Under the pieces are notes generated by a model. It saw only the letters and a list, made by a program, of their open reading frames with translations. It had not been told where the DNA came from and made no database searches. Position numbers and translations under genes: made by a program. Below, in pieces: positions 52,121 through 62,474 of a stretch of 64,000 bases of DNA (its first letter is position 1; each line of letters opens with the position of its first letter). The DNA is from Capilliphycus salinus. GTDB lineage: Bacteria > Cyanobacteriota > Cyanobacteriia > Cyanobacteriales > Microcoleaceae. The stretch is taken from the NCBI RefSeq assembly GCF_047276495.1, contig NZ_CP178543.1, positions 5,704,001 through 5,768,000 of the forward strand. Reading direction: 5' to 3'.

Positions 52121-54568
52121 TTAAAGTCCCGCTTTTTTTAACAGTTGTTCGAGTTGAGATAAATTCACGCAAATATTGCGAGTAACCGGGCTAACTTTGG
52201 GGTTATCATCCTCGGGTAATCTTTCCCCAAATAAATAGTAATGTTCTAAGCCACACATATTACTGAGAAACCAATAAAGCGCCGTTACATATCCCGGTGA
52301 AAAAATCTCAATCACCTTCGTTTTTGGCTTGCAAAACGTGAGATTTGTTAACCCCGCACCATGAGGCGCTACAACAACTTCAGCAGCGTGGAGATAATGG
52401 GCTTGTTCGACAACAGATAGGGTTTCTAAATAAACTCGTTGAAAGCCATATTTTTCTAAAAGTTGAACAACGGCTTCATTATTGATAGTTTTGCGATAGC
52501 CCGCTTTATTTCGGTCAATGTAAATCCTTTTATATCCCGGAATATTGGGGGAGAGTTTTGGATTTAAAAAAACTTGCTTGAGATACCGACATTTCCATTG
52601 GGAAATTCCAAAAGATTGGGTAATATTAGGAACAATAACTTGTTTGGCTTTAATATGGGGATAGTGGAGGCTTTCAAGAATTTTATCCGCAGAAACTCCA
52701 GCTACTTCTAAGCAGTCTATCTGATATGGGTTCGGACAATGAGTAAAGACAAATTTATCAATTTTTATATTCTGAATTTCGGAAGCTTTACAGACTAAAT
52801 CTAGACGGGCGACCACATCAAACATCCAATGAAAGTATCCGCCATTTCCCCAACGAACAGATAAAAAAGCTATGTTTTCATCGAGTTCGTAAACGGAAGA
52901 ACGATGATTATCTGAAACTAAAAATTCAGGATGTCCGCTGGAAAGTTCGGGAATTAACTGATTTTTTGAGTTTAAAACCGCACTGGTTAAAATCGGGTCG
53001 GCTAACGCCTGTCCTTCGGGAAGAATACTCACAAAAGCAGCAGAAGATTGAAAACAATCCTCTTCAAAGTCCGGATGAAGATTGTTATCTAATGTAATTG
53101 GGGGGAAGCATTTAATTTCGCTTTCTGGATAGACGTTAATTGTAGTGATATCAGAAGCCGATTCTAAGCTAACAACTTGCTCTTTTGAATATTGACAAAA
53201 GGTTTCAATCACAATAGGAGGAACGAGTTTATAATGACGACAAACAACCGCCGATTCTGGATAACCCTGGTATTCAAATATGTTAGCCAGTTCGTCGTAG
53301 GCTTCAAAGGAATCGGTTTTTAATTCGATAGCTTTGATAAAAGCATCAATTGCAGCATCCCAATTTTTTAGATGTTTGCAAGCATAACCAAGTTTGAGAT
53401 AAAGTCCGTACATCCCCCCATGAACTTGAACTGCTTTTTGATATAAAGCGACTGCTTCTTTCCACCGTTCTTTTTCTTCTAATAAATCGCCCAATTTTTC
53501 ATAAATAAAATGCAAATTTGGATCGATTTCTAAAGCTTTTTGATAAAATTTAATTGCTTCATCTGTTTGGTTATTTTTTTCTAACAAATCCGCCAATTTA
53601 TAGTATGATGTTGAAAAATTAGGCTCGATTTCTTGAGCTTGGCGATAGACCGATATCGCTTCTTCTAATTGATTTTGTGCAATTAAAGCATCCGCTAATT
53701 TAATATAAGGCCAGTAATGTGAGGGATTGAGTTTGAGTCCCTGACGATATGCGGTGATTGCTTTTTCCCACTGTTGGTTTTCTAGGTAAGCATCTGCTAA
53801 TTTCAAGTATGACCAACAGACATCGGGGTTAATTTTAATACTTTGCAAATAACAGTTAATGGCTTCATCCCACTGTTTGAGTTGAGTTAACGCATCACCC
53901 AAACTGTTATAATAATGGTTGGCATTCGGATAAAGTTCAATCGCTTTTTGGTAGTTAAATTTTGCGGCTTTCCACTGTTGCTGTTGACTGAAGACTTTCC
54001 CCAGAAAATAATAAATTTTTGCGCTAATGGGATAAATTTTTAAAGCCTGAGAATATAAATTAATAACTTGTTCAACTTGATTGTGTTGTAATAACGTTTC
54101 ACCCAAGTTTAAATAATCTTCAATTTGCAGTTTCTCCGGTTCTAAAAGAAACGCCTGATATTGACAGTTGGCGGCTTTTTCCGGTTGATTCTTTTTTTTC
54201 CAAATTCGGGCTAAGTTTCGGTAAATTCCGGCTAAATTTGGTTGTAATTTTAGAGCGGTTTCATAACAAGCTATCGCCTGTTCCCACTGCTGTTGACTGG
54301 CGTACAAACTCCCTAAATTTCCATACACCTCAGGAAAGTTTGGCTGAATTTCTAAGGCTTTATTATACCATTGTTGGGCGGATTCGAGTTCACCTTTTAG
54401 TTGCAGAATTACCCCCATTATTTTATAAGCGGGCGGAAAATCAGGCTGAACTTTTAAGGCTTGATTACATAAGGTAACAGCCTGTTCTAATTGTTTTTGA
54501 GCCAAATAAAATTGGGCTTGTTCACAAAGCTGACTTGCTTCGCTATCAAAGTTGGATACCCGGTTCAT
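52121..54568 (-). CDS. TPR-repeat glycosyltransferase family 61 protein
   Basis: An 815-residue protein. Residues ~10-450 are about twelve tetratricopeptide repeats (units like AIACYETALKLQPNLAGIYR). After a linker (450-550), a GT61 (DUF563) domain fills 560-800: GNGGYFHWMFDVVARLDLV, YIDRNKAGYRKTINNE and VVVAPHGAGLTNLTFCKP. GT61 enzymes transfer sugars such as xylose or GlcNAc, often in the secretory route of eukaryotes; bacterial members lie in polysaccharide loci. It is the downstream member of a minus-strand run with the two TPR-sulfotransferases. Confidence 0.9.
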   Translation of the reverse strand: MNRVSNFDSEASQLCEQAQFYLAQKQLEQAVTLCNQALKVQPDFPPAYKIMGVILQLKGELESAQQWYNKALEIQPNFPEVYGNLGSLYASQQQWEQAIACYETALKLQPNLAGIYRNLARIWKKKNQPEKAANCQYQAFLLEPEKLQIEDYLNLGETLLQHNQVEQVINLYSQALKIYPISAKIYYFLGKVFSQQQQWKAAKFNYQKAIELYPNANHYYNSLGDALTQLKQWDEAINCYLQSIKINPDVCWSYLKLADAYLENQQWEKAITAYRQGLKLNPSHYWPYIKLADALIAQNQLEEAISVYRQAQEIEPNFSTSYYKLADLLEKNNQTDEAIKFYQKALEIDPNLHFIYEKLGDLLEEKERWKEAVALYQKAVQVHGGMYGLYLKLGYACKHLKNWDAAIDAFIKAIELKTDSFEAYDELANIFEYQGYPESAVVCRHYKLVPPIVIETFCQYSKEQVVSLESASDITTINVYPESEIKCFPPITLDNNLHPDFEEDCFQSSAAFVSILPEGQALADPILTSAVLNSKNQLIPELSSGHPEFLVSDNHRSSVYELDENIAFLSVRWGNGGYFHWMFDVVARLDLVCKASEIQNIKIDKFVFTHCPNPYQIDCLEVAGVSADKILESLHYPHIKAKQVIVPNITQSFGISQWKCRYLKQVFLNPKLSPNIPGYKRIYIDRNKAGYRKTINNEAVVQLLEKYGFQRVYLETLSVVEQAHYLHAAEVVVAPHGAGLTNLTFCKPKTKVIEIFSPGYVTALYWFLSNMCGLEHYYLFGERLPEDDNPKVSPVTRNICVNLSQLEQLLKKAGL

Positions 54569-54785
54569 ATTTTATAACTTCATAAAAAGGTACTGCTTAT
54601 TTATATCATTGTTTCAAAATCCGCAGGTTGAAAACAGAGAATTCTTTTAAGTTGGGAGTTTTACTGACAGCAACTCCCACTTTTGTTGACTCAATTGGGG
54701 ATGGGGAAGTGAAGCAGACAGTATATCCCCATTATCTCACAGTAACTAGAGTTTACCAAAAATCCGCCGGAATGTAAACCCTATC

Positions 54786-56618
54786 TTAATTCCAGTTAAA
54801 TTTTCGTCCTAAAAATTCCTCTAGTTTTTGATTTTGAGAGTGAAAGAAATTCTTTAATTGCCTATGAATTTCGGGGGGCATTTGCTGATAGTAACCTTTG
54901 TTGTAGGCGGTGAATTCAGTTAAAGAAAAATCGGGTAAATTCAAAAATTTAAAGACTTCTTGCAGGATAATTTGAGGTTGTTCGTAAAGTTCTTCACTTT
55001 TTAAAATCAAGAAGTTTTCCGGCGGAAAATACATCATCCATTTTTGGATAAACTCTATATAAATTCCCCGCCAAATGTATTTATGGGTTTGTTCCCAGTA
55101 GTTGGGATCAATATTGGGATAATTTCCTAAAAGTTCCAATTCTGCTGAAATGGCATCGGAGAGAGAGCGATTTTCTAATCCGAGTCGTACCCAATGATAG
55201 TATTGAGAAACCGTTCTTTCTACGGGATTTCTTAACACAAGAATCAACTTCATTTTAGGGAAAGCTTCAGCAATTCTGCCGGCGACTTCTTCATCTTCAA
55301 GATAGCTTGGTGTTGCTTCTCCCGTTAAAAACTGAGTTGAATCTTTTAAACTCGGAAAATGAGAGACATACCAATCTAGCCCTCGCTTATAGTGATGATT
55401 CCAGAAATAAATTTCTTTCTTAATGGCGGGTAAAATTTGAGGATGTTTTTCCAAGTAACGGTACAGGGAAGTTGTTCCCCCCTTCTGAGTTCCAATAATG
55501 ATAAAACTCGGATTGAGCGGTTTTTCACTGTCCCAATAGGTTTCGACAATTTCAGGGTGAGAAACTTTAATTTTTTTATAAATTGCTCTTTGATAAGCAG
55601 CAATTGCCGGCTTTATTTTGCCCAAACGGGTTAAAATTTCAGCCAAATTGAGTTCAACTAAAGGAGCGTGAGGATAATGTTTAATTATATTCTGGTAAAG
55701 TGTCAAAGCATCATTGAGTTTTTTATGTTCGGCTAAAATATTCCAAAGTTTTAAATAAGACCATTGATAATAAGGTTGAATTTCTATCGCTTTCAAATAG
55801 GCTTGAATAGCAGGTTCATATTGTTGTTGTTGATAGAGAAGTTGGGCAAGCTTTTGATGTCCTTGAAAGGAATTAGGATCTATTTCTATAGATTTTTGAT
55901 AGTTACTAATAGCAGCATCCCAAGATTGAATTCTAACAAAGGCATCTGCTAACCTTTGATAGGTAATTGCTGAGTTGGGGTTTAATTCTAATGCTTTCTC
56001 ATAACTCTGAATTGCTTCCGGCCAGCGTTCTAATTGACTGAATGCTTCCCCTAAATTATGAGCGGCTTCAAAAGAATCAGGTTTGAGTTGAATCGTTCTT
56101 TGATAACAAGAAATTGCTTGTAAGGGTTTTTCATCTTTAAGAAGCATATTTCCCAGGGTTAAATGTTCCTCAGCGGTTGCCCAATCCGGATCTAATTGTA
56201 GCGCTTCATACCAGTATTGCGCGGCCTCTTTTTGTCGGTTAAGGTGAGTCAATATTTGAGCTATATTTCGATAAGCTACTGCTGATTTCGGTTCAAATTT
56301 AATCAGATTTTTATAAGCTTCAATTCCTTTTTCCCACTGCTTTTGTTTGGTATAAATACTACCAAGATTTGCATAAACTTCTGCTAAATCTGGCTGGATT
56401 TCAACCGCTTTAACATAATATTGTTCGGCTTCTTCTTCCTCGCCTTGAAGCTGGAAAGCCATTCCTAAGGTTTGGTAAGCTACCGCCAACTTGGGTTCAT
56501 GTTTTAAAGCTTGCTGACAAGAAAGAATTGCCTGTTGAAATTCCTGCTGACGCAAATAAACAATTGCCTGTTGATACAAGTTCATGGCGGTGGTAATAGA
56601 TTGCTTAGAATCATCCAT
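54786..56618 (-). CDS. TPR-sulfotransferase fusion protein, copy 1
   Basis: A 610-residue protein. Residues ~10-350 are about ten TPR units. A PAPS-dependent sulfotransferase domain fills ~370-610. Its 5'-phosphosulfate loop is IIIGTQKGGTTSL (about 371) and its 3'-phosphate-binding motif is LVLRNPVERTVSQYYHW. It should transfer sulfate from PAPS to a hydroxyl, probably of a surface glycan given the neighbours. The domain is closely similar to that of the next gene, so the two arose by tandem duplication. Confidence 0.9.
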   Translation of the reverse strand: MDDSKQSITTAMNLYQQAIVYLRQQEFQQAILSCQQALKHEPKLAVAYQTLGMAFQLQGEEEEAEQYYVKAVEIQPDLAEVYANLGSIYTKQKQWEKGIEAYKNLIKFEPKSAVAYRNIAQILTHLNRQKEAAQYWYEALQLDPDWATAEEHLTLGNMLLKDEKPLQAISCYQRTIQLKPDSFEAAHNLGEAFSQLERWPEAIQSYEKALELNPNSAITYQRLADAFVRIQSWDAAISNYQKSIEIDPNSFQGHQKLAQLLYQQQQYEPAIQAYLKAIEIQPYYQWSYLKLWNILAEHKKLNDALTLYQNIIKHYPHAPLVELNLAEILTRLGKIKPAIAAYQRAIYKKIKVSHPEIVETYWDSEKPLNPSFIIIGTQKGGTTSLYRYLEKHPQILPAIKKEIYFWNHHYKRGLDWYVSHFPSLKDSTQFLTGEATPSYLEDEEVAGRIAEAFPKMKLILVLRNPVERTVSQYYHWVRLGLENRSLSDAISAELELLGNYPNIDPNYWEQTHKYIWRGIYIEFIQKWMMYFPPENFLILKSEELYEQPQIILQEVFKFLNLPDFSLTEFTAYNKGYYQQMPPEIHRQLKNFFHSQNQKLEEFLGRKFNWN

Positions 56619-56764
56619 AACTCAAATAGCGTCAGGTTTGAATTTTATTGGTATACACTTTCAATTATACTCGATTTTTGGAGCTTGGCGTTGAGGCTTT
56701 TCTCTTCAACAGACTCCCAGATGACAATCCGGTTGAGTTTCATCGGTAGTAATTGGTTAGTTAT

Positions 56765-58585
56765 TCACTTATTCCAGTTGAATTTCATCCCCAATAAATC
56801 TTCTAACTCTTGGTTGTAAATTTTGAAATAATTCCCCAATAGATTTCGCATTGATTCGTCTAAATCCGGATAAGAACGAGCATTATATTTTTTATATTCG
56901 GTTAAAGGATGATCGGACAAACCTAAAAAGTCAAAGATTTGCTTTAAAGTTCCAGGTGGATTTGAATAAAAATTTTCGCTGGAAATAATGAAAATTTGCT
57001 CTCGGGGAAAAACATCTAACCATTTTTTCAAAAATTCTACATAAATGCTTCTAGCAATATAACTATTGGGTTGATTCCAGTAACTAGCATTTGGAACACT
57101 AAGCCGTTCAATTTCAGAAATCATCGCTTTTTCTAAAGAACGAAATTCCCAATTCATATTCACCCATTGATAATAGTGAGAAACCGTTCGCTCAATGGGA
57201 TTTCTTAAAACAACAATCAGTTTAGTTTTAGGAAAAACCTCAAAAAGACGTTCGGCAGTTTCTCGGTGATCGAGATAACTGGGTGTTGCTTCTCCAGTTA
57301 ATATATTTTTATCGGCTAAAATGGGGGGAAAATGAGCCAAATACCAATCTATTCCCCGATTATATTTCGTTGACCAAAAATCTATTTCTTTAATTAAAGA
57401 GGGCATAATCTGGGGATGTTTTGCCAGATAATAGTATAAAGAGGTAGTCCCCCCTTTTTGAGTTCCGATAATCATAAAATCCGGCTGACTCACCGGCTCT
57501 AGTTTTTCAATATTTTCTATCCAGTCGGGATGAAATTGTATAATTTTTTGATAACAGGCCGCTTGGTAACATAATAATGCTTCGTTTAATTCTCCTTTTC
57601 GAGTTAAGATTTCTCCCAAGTTAACGGAACACCAAATTGAATTGGGATTCTGTTGAATCGCTTGTCGATATATCAATTCAACCGCTTCTAATTTTCCTTG
57701 TTTTTCGATAATTTCCCACAATCCCTGATACACCCAAGTGGGGATTTCTGGCTTGATTTCGATAGCTTTGAAATAGGCTAAAATTGCCTCATCCCACCGT
57801 TGCTCTTGAGATAAAGCAACCCCTAAATTATAGTGATTTTCATAAGATTGGGGATTGTTTTTAATGGCGGTGTAATATAACTTTAGTTTTTCCTTTTGTT
57901 GAATTTGTGTTTGTTTTATCTGTTGTAATTCTGCCAAGATTTCTCGGCGGTTCGGTTGAGTTTCTAGAGCCAAATTATAGAAAGTAATAGCCGTTTTTAG
58001 CTGATTAGAATGATTAACAAAATGACGGGCAATTTTTAAACAAGTTTCGGCATCTTCTGAGGCGAGATTGAAATGCCAAGATTGAGGATTAGATTCAAAT
58101 TGAGTTGCTTCCTGTAGCTTGGCATAAACTTCGGGGGAATTTAGGTTGTTTTGAACCGCTTTAAAATAGGCATAAATTGCCTCACTCCAGCGATTTTCTT
58201 GACCGAGTGCAACCCCTAATTTATAATAAGACCAAGCAAAGTTGGAATCGAGAACAATAGCCTGATTATAAGCAGAAATTGCCTCTTGAAATTGACCAAG
58301 CTCTAATCGGGCATTACCCAAGTTATAGTAAGACCAAGAACAATTAGGATTGAGTTGAATTGCATGATGATAAGCAGAAATCGCTTCTTCCCATTGGTTT
58401 TGCTGAGAGTAAGCATCACCTAACTGATGATAAGACCAAGAAAAATTGGGGTTCAGTTCGATAGAACGTTGATAAAGAGAAATTGCAGCCCGAATGTTTC
58501 CTTGAGAAAAAAACGTTTCCGCTTGTTGGTAAAACTCATAGGCTGCGGTTTCTGAACTGTTATCAGAGGGAATAAATTCAGACAT
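56765..58585 (-). CDS. TPR-sulfotransferase fusion protein, copy 2
   Basis: A 606-residue paralogue of the preceding protein. N-terminal TPR units (units like AISAYHHAIQLNPNCSWSYY) run to ~340. The sulfotransferase domain has MIIGTQKGGTTSLYYYL (about 366) and VVLRNPIERTVSHYYQW. The TPR part has diverged more than the enzymatic part, suggesting different partners or acceptors. The gene for a small membrane protein ends six bases before its ATG on the same strand (58592 versus 58585). Confidence 0.9.
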   Translation of the reverse strand: MSEFIPSDNSSETAAYEFYQQAETFFSQGNIRAAISLYQRSIELNPNFSWSYHQLGDAYSQQNQWEEAISAYHHAIQLNPNCSWSYYNLGNARLELGQFQEAISAYNQAIVLDSNFAWSYYKLGVALGQENRWSEAIYAYFKAVQNNLNSPEVYAKLQEATQFESNPQSWHFNLASEDAETCLKIARHFVNHSNQLKTAITFYNLALETQPNRREILAELQQIKQTQIQQKEKLKLYYTAIKNNPQSYENHYNLGVALSQEQRWDEAILAYFKAIEIKPEIPTWVYQGLWEIIEKQGKLEAVELIYRQAIQQNPNSIWCSVNLGEILTRKGELNEALLCYQAACYQKIIQFHPDWIENIEKLEPVSQPDFMIIGTQKGGTTSLYYYLAKHPQIMPSLIKEIDFWSTKYNRGIDWYLAHFPPILADKNILTGEATPSYLDHRETAERLFEVFPKTKLIVVLRNPIERTVSHYYQWVNMNWEFRSLEKAMISEIERLSVPNASYWNQPNSYIARSIYVEFLKKWLDVFPREQIFIISSENFYSNPPGTLKQIFDFLGLSDHPLTEYKKYNARSYPDLDESMRNLLGNYFKIYNQELEDLLGMKFNWNK

Positions 58586-58591
58586 TCAGCT

Positions 58592-58834
58592 TTATAAATC
58601 TTTGGTGAGAATGTGCATCAAGTATGAAATCGAAAATGCAACCAGGGGTACACCAATTAACAAACCTAAAAACAGCTTTGAAATTGAACTGGCAAGAACT
58701 AAAAGTGCAATATAGGGAACTCCCAGAACAATAGTAACAATGACAATTTTTAACGGAGTCCACTTAATTTCACGCTTTAAATGTTTAAAAGACCCACCTT
58801 CTAAATTCGGTACAGTCGGAGGTTTTCCAGACAT
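58592..58834 (-). CDS. Small two-helix membrane protein
   Basis: An 80-residue protein with two hydrophobic segments (about 28-47, IVIVTIVLGVPYIALLVLA; about 52-72, LFLGLLIGVPLVAFSISYLM). It begins MSGKPPTVPNLEGGSFKHLK. It directly precedes the second TPR-sulfotransferase gene in the same transcription unit and could anchor or assist it. No family recognised. Confidence 0.75.
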   Translation of the reverse strand: MSGKPPTVPNLEGGSFKHLKREIKWTPLKIVIVTIVLGVPYIALLVLASSISKLFLGLLIGVPLVAFSISYLMHILTKDL

Positions 58835-58954
58835 TACCCACTCCTTCAGAAAAAAATAGGGGAAAGTTACAAGAACAGAGCGGAAGTTTTACACTTCTAA
58901 CTCTTTGTGGTACATGATATATAGGATAGCAAAAATTTTAGTCAAAGCAAATAG

Positions 58955-61900
58955 ATGTCAACGGTTATTCGTCCTCAAGTTAGTGTAATTATTCCAGCTT
59001 ATAACGGCAGTCGCTTCATTAGCCAAGCCGTCGAGAGTGTTTTGAGTCAAACCGATTGTGATTGTGAAGTCATTGTTGTTGATGATGGTTCTACGGATAA
59101 TACTGCTAATATTTTACAACAATTTAGCGATCGCATCCGTTATTTTTATCAAAACAATCAGGGGGTTGCATCCGCAAGAAATCGGGGAATTCAGGAAGCA
59201 AAAGGGGAGTTGATCGCTTTACTCGATCAAGATGACATTTTTCTTCCCAACAAACTTGCGGAACAAATGGCTTGTTTTAAGAGGTTTCCAAAAGTCGGAT
59301 TTGTGAATAGTGGTTGGCGTTTAATTGATAGAGACGGAAACAATATTTCTGAGATTGAACCCTGGAATCATTTACCGCATTTAGACTTTAAAACTTTAAT
59401 TGTTCACTCTCCAATTTTACCGAGTGCAATCATGTTTAGGCGAAGTTGGTGGGAGAAAGTAGGCGGGTTTGATTCTCGGTTTAATGGAGTAGATGATGCT
59501 GAATTTGTTTGGCGGTTAGCTGCTGCGGGATGTCGGGCTATTTGGTTGGAGAAAATAACCGTTGGATATCGACAACATCAGCAAACCGTTTCCAATCAAA
59601 AAGCCGTTCAACGTGCGGAGATTGTTATTGCTGCACAAAATAACTTTTTTGGTCAAAACAATTTGTCTGATGCGGTTCGTCAACTGGAAAAACCCGCTCG
59701 TTATGAAGAAATAACTTGGTTGGCTTGGCATCTTTATCATACCCAAAATTATCAACCGATGGCTGAGTTTCTCCAGAAATCTTTAGCCTATACTTCCCAC
59801 ACAATCCCGGTGACAATTTCCGATTGGATTAAACGGTTTATCGGACATTGTAAAGCCTACGGTTATCAACTGAATTTAGAATCTTTTAGAAAACTACCCC
59901 AATGGCAACAATTAATTGATGGTCTTCTTCCTTCTGTGCCAAAAGTGAGTGTAATTATTCCCGCTTACAACTGCGAACGCTATATCGAACAAGCGGTTAA
60001 AAGCGTATTGGAACAAACCTATACCGATTATGAAGTGATTGTAATTGATGATGGTTCTACGGATAATACACAACAGGTTTTAAGTCCTTATTTAGATGTG
60101 ATTCGATATGTTTATCAATTCAACCAAGGTGCTGCAAAAGCGAGAAATCATGGCTGTAAACTTGCCAAAGGAGAATTTTTAGCTTTTCTCGATGGGGATG
60201 ATTTTTTTACGCCAAATAAACTGGCTGAACAGGTTAAAATTTTTGAGGAAGATACAACTATTGATTTAGTTCAAAGTGGTTGGATGATGGTCAACCAAAA
60301 AGGTGAAAACTTGGCGGATATTACCCCTTGGAAAGATGCACCGGAACTCAACTTAGAAACTTGGGTTTTGCATAAATGTGTCCGTCCTAGTGCTTTGATG
60401 ATCAGAAAAATTTGGTGGGAAAAAGTCGGAGGATTCGATCATCGTTATCCGCCAACAGAAGATTTAGATTTTGTTCTTCGCTTGGCTTTAATGGGGTGTA
60501 AAGCGGTTTGGCTGAAACAAATTCATGCGGGTTATCGTCAGCATGATAGTAATTTAATGTCGGGGGGAGAACGGGTTATAAAAAATACCGAACTTTTGAT
60601 GAATGAGTTTTTTAAAAGACGAGATATTCCCGCAAATATTCAACGGTTAAAACAGAAAGAACATTATCAACGTTGGGTGTGGTTGGCGTGGCGAATGTAT
60701 CGGGATGGTTATCCCCAATTAATGACTTATTGTTTCAAAAAATCCTTAAATTCTACTTCGGATTTTAAAGCCAATATTCTCACCCACTGGATAGATGCTT
60801 TTAAGAATATTTCTGGCGAATATGGCGAACAATTTGATGCTCAAAAATTAATGCAATCTCCAGAATGGCAACAAGCCGTTACTCACTTAATGAATAAAAA
60901 TTATTTTGATAAAACTCAAAACTTATCTGCTAAAAAACGTATTGTTTTAATGAATACAGATGATCCGGGAATTGGGGGTTTGGCTCAATACGATCATTTA
61001 ATTCTCTGTCAGTTGGCGAAAATGGGACATCAAGTAACCGCCATTCGTCCCCAACATTCCAGTCCATTAGTTGAACAAGAAAAACAACTCGGAATACAAC
61101 AATATTGGCTGGACTATAGTACCAGTAAAGACTTATCTAGAATTTTGAGAAATACCCAAGATGCGGAAGAAATTTATGCGAAATTACAGCCAGATTTGAT
61201 TATATTTAGTGATGGTTGGCCTTTCTCCCATTTTGCTGCAAAACAAGTCGCTATTCAACGCAATATTCCCTACATGATAGCTTTGGGTTTAGCAACTCCC
61301 GAACACAAAGATTTTACAATGGGCGATAACATTCCCTACGCAGAAGGAGCATTATATCAATACGGTTTAGCCAAAGCGGTTAATGTCGCCGCCAAAGAAC
61401 ATTTAAACATTCTCCACGAACAATTTAAACTTCCCAAAACCAAAGGAAACGTAATTTATTACGGACGTTCCGAGAAATATTTTTCACCGCCTAACCCCTC
61501 AACTCGCCAACGTTTGCGTCAAGAAATCGGCATTCCCGAAGATGGAATTATGTGCTTTACTTCCGCCAGACTTGCACCCATTAAAGGACACCGTTACCAA
61601 CTCGAAGCCATCGCCCAATTAAAACACACTTCTATCTGGGATAAATTATACTTTGTTTGGGCGGGAACCGGTCAAGGAAGCGATAAAAATATCGAACCCG
61701 AATTAAAAGAAAAAGTTCAACAACTCGGAGTTAGCGACCATGTAAAATTCTTAGGACAACGCTGGGATATTCCCGACTGGTTAGAAGCTTGTGATATTTT
61801 TATTTTAACCTCTTTAGCCGAAGCGGCGCCGTCTTTTGCTATCATGGAAGCGATGGCAAAAGGTGTGGCAATTATCGCCTCTGCTGCGGGAGGAATTCCC

Positions 61901-62434
61901 GAAGGTTTGGGAGATACCGGTCAACTTTTACCGGACCCAAATGTTAACCCAGAAGCCACAGTAACGGTATTAGTTGACACTTTAAAAGAATGGGCAATTA
62001 ATCCCAAAATTAGAAAACAAAAAGGTGAATCCGCCAAACAAAGAGCGGAACATCTTTTTAAAGAAGAACGGATGATTAAACAAACTCTAGAAGTGATTCG
62101 GCGGGTTTTATCCGATGATACCGCGAATGATTTTGCCGAGTTACCCAACGTGAAAAAAGGGATTCAAAACCTCAACCAACGCCTCAACTACGCCTGTAAA
62201 GTTTGGAACGCTTGGAATAGCTATCATCAAGGAAATGAAGACCAAATGAAATTCTACCTTCAGCAAGCCTTAGAGAGTTCTCCGTTTTCTTTTTCAACCG
62301 AAATCATCTTAGATTGGATTGATGATTTTTCTCGGCTATCTCAACAACAAGGAAAACAATTAAATATCGAAGAATTGAGCCAATGTTCCGCCTGGAAATT
62401 TATTTTAGAAAATCGCTTGAACCTGCCGGGATAA
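58955..62434 (+). CDS. Triple glycosyltransferase fusion (GT2-GT2-GT4)
   Basis: A 1159-residue protein. The first GT2 domain (about 8-245) opens VSVIIPAYNGSRFISQAVES with LLDQDD. The second (about 330-565) opens VSVIIPAYNCERYIEQAVKS with FLDGDD. The third is a GT-B domain (about 665-1050) with ARLAPIKGHRYQLEAIAQL and the EX7E-type EAAPSFAIMEA of GT4. Each enzymatic unit is followed by the same helical module of ~80 residues (WLAWHLYHTQ, WLAWRMYRDG, WNAWNSYHQG). Such a fusion could add three consecutive sugars. It is divergent from the sulfotransferase unit. Confidence 0.93.
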   Translation: MSTVIRPQVSVIIPAYNGSRFISQAVESVLSQTDCDCEVIVVDDGSTDNTANILQQFSDRIRYFYQNNQGVASARNRGIQEAKGELIALLDQDDIFLPNKLAEQMACFKRFPKVGFVNSGWRLIDRDGNNISEIEPWNHLPHLDFKTLIVHSPILPSAIMFRRSWWEKVGGFDSRFNGVDDAEFVWRLAAAGCRAIWLEKITVGYRQHQQTVSNQKAVQRAEIVIAAQNNFFGQNNLSDAVRQLEKPARYEEITWLAWHLYHTQNYQPMAEFLQKSLAYTSHTIPVTISDWIKRFIGHCKAYGYQLNLESFRKLPQWQQLIDGLLPSVPKVSVIIPAYNCERYIEQAVKSVLEQTYTDYEVIVIDDGSTDNTQQVLSPYLDVIRYVYQFNQGAAKARNHGCKLAKGEFLAFLDGDDFFTPNKLAEQVKIFEEDTTIDLVQSGWMMVNQKGENLADITPWKDAPELNLETWVLHKCVRPSALMIRKIWWEKVGGFDHRYPPTEDLDFVLRLALMGCKAVWLKQIHAGYRQHDSNLMSGGERVIKNTELLMNEFFKRRDIPANIQRLKQKEHYQRWVWLAWRMYRDGYPQLMTYCFKKSLNSTSDFKANILTHWIDAFKNISGEYGEQFDAQKLMQSPEWQQAVTHLMNKNYFDKTQNLSAKKRIVLMNTDDPGIGGLAQYDHLILCQLAKMGHQVTAIRPQHSSPLVEQEKQLGIQQYWLDYSTSKDLSRILRNTQDAEEIYAKLQPDLIIFSDGWPFSHFAAKQVAIQRNIPYMIALGLATPEHKDFTMGDNIPYAEGALYQYGLAKAVNVAAKEHLNILHEQFKLPKTKGNVIYYGRSEKYFSPPNPSTRQRLRQEIGIPEDGIMCFTSARLAPIKGHRYQLEAIAQLKHTSIWDKLYFVWAGTGQGSDKNIEPELKEKVQQLGVSDHVKFLGQRWDIPDWLEACDIFILTSLAEAAPSFAIMEAMAKGVAIIASAAGGIPEGLGDTGQLLPDPNVNPEATVTVLVDTLKEWAINPKIRKQKGESAKQRAEHLFKEERMIKQTLEVIRRVLSDDTANDFAELPNVKKGIQNLNQRLNYACKVWNAWNSYHQGNEDQMKFYLQQALESSPFSFSTEIILDWIDDFSRLSQQQGKQLNIEELSQCSAWKFILENRLNLPG

Positions 62435-62474
62435 AGTGTTAAAATAGAATCGGATATCAACCCGAGTTGCGATC

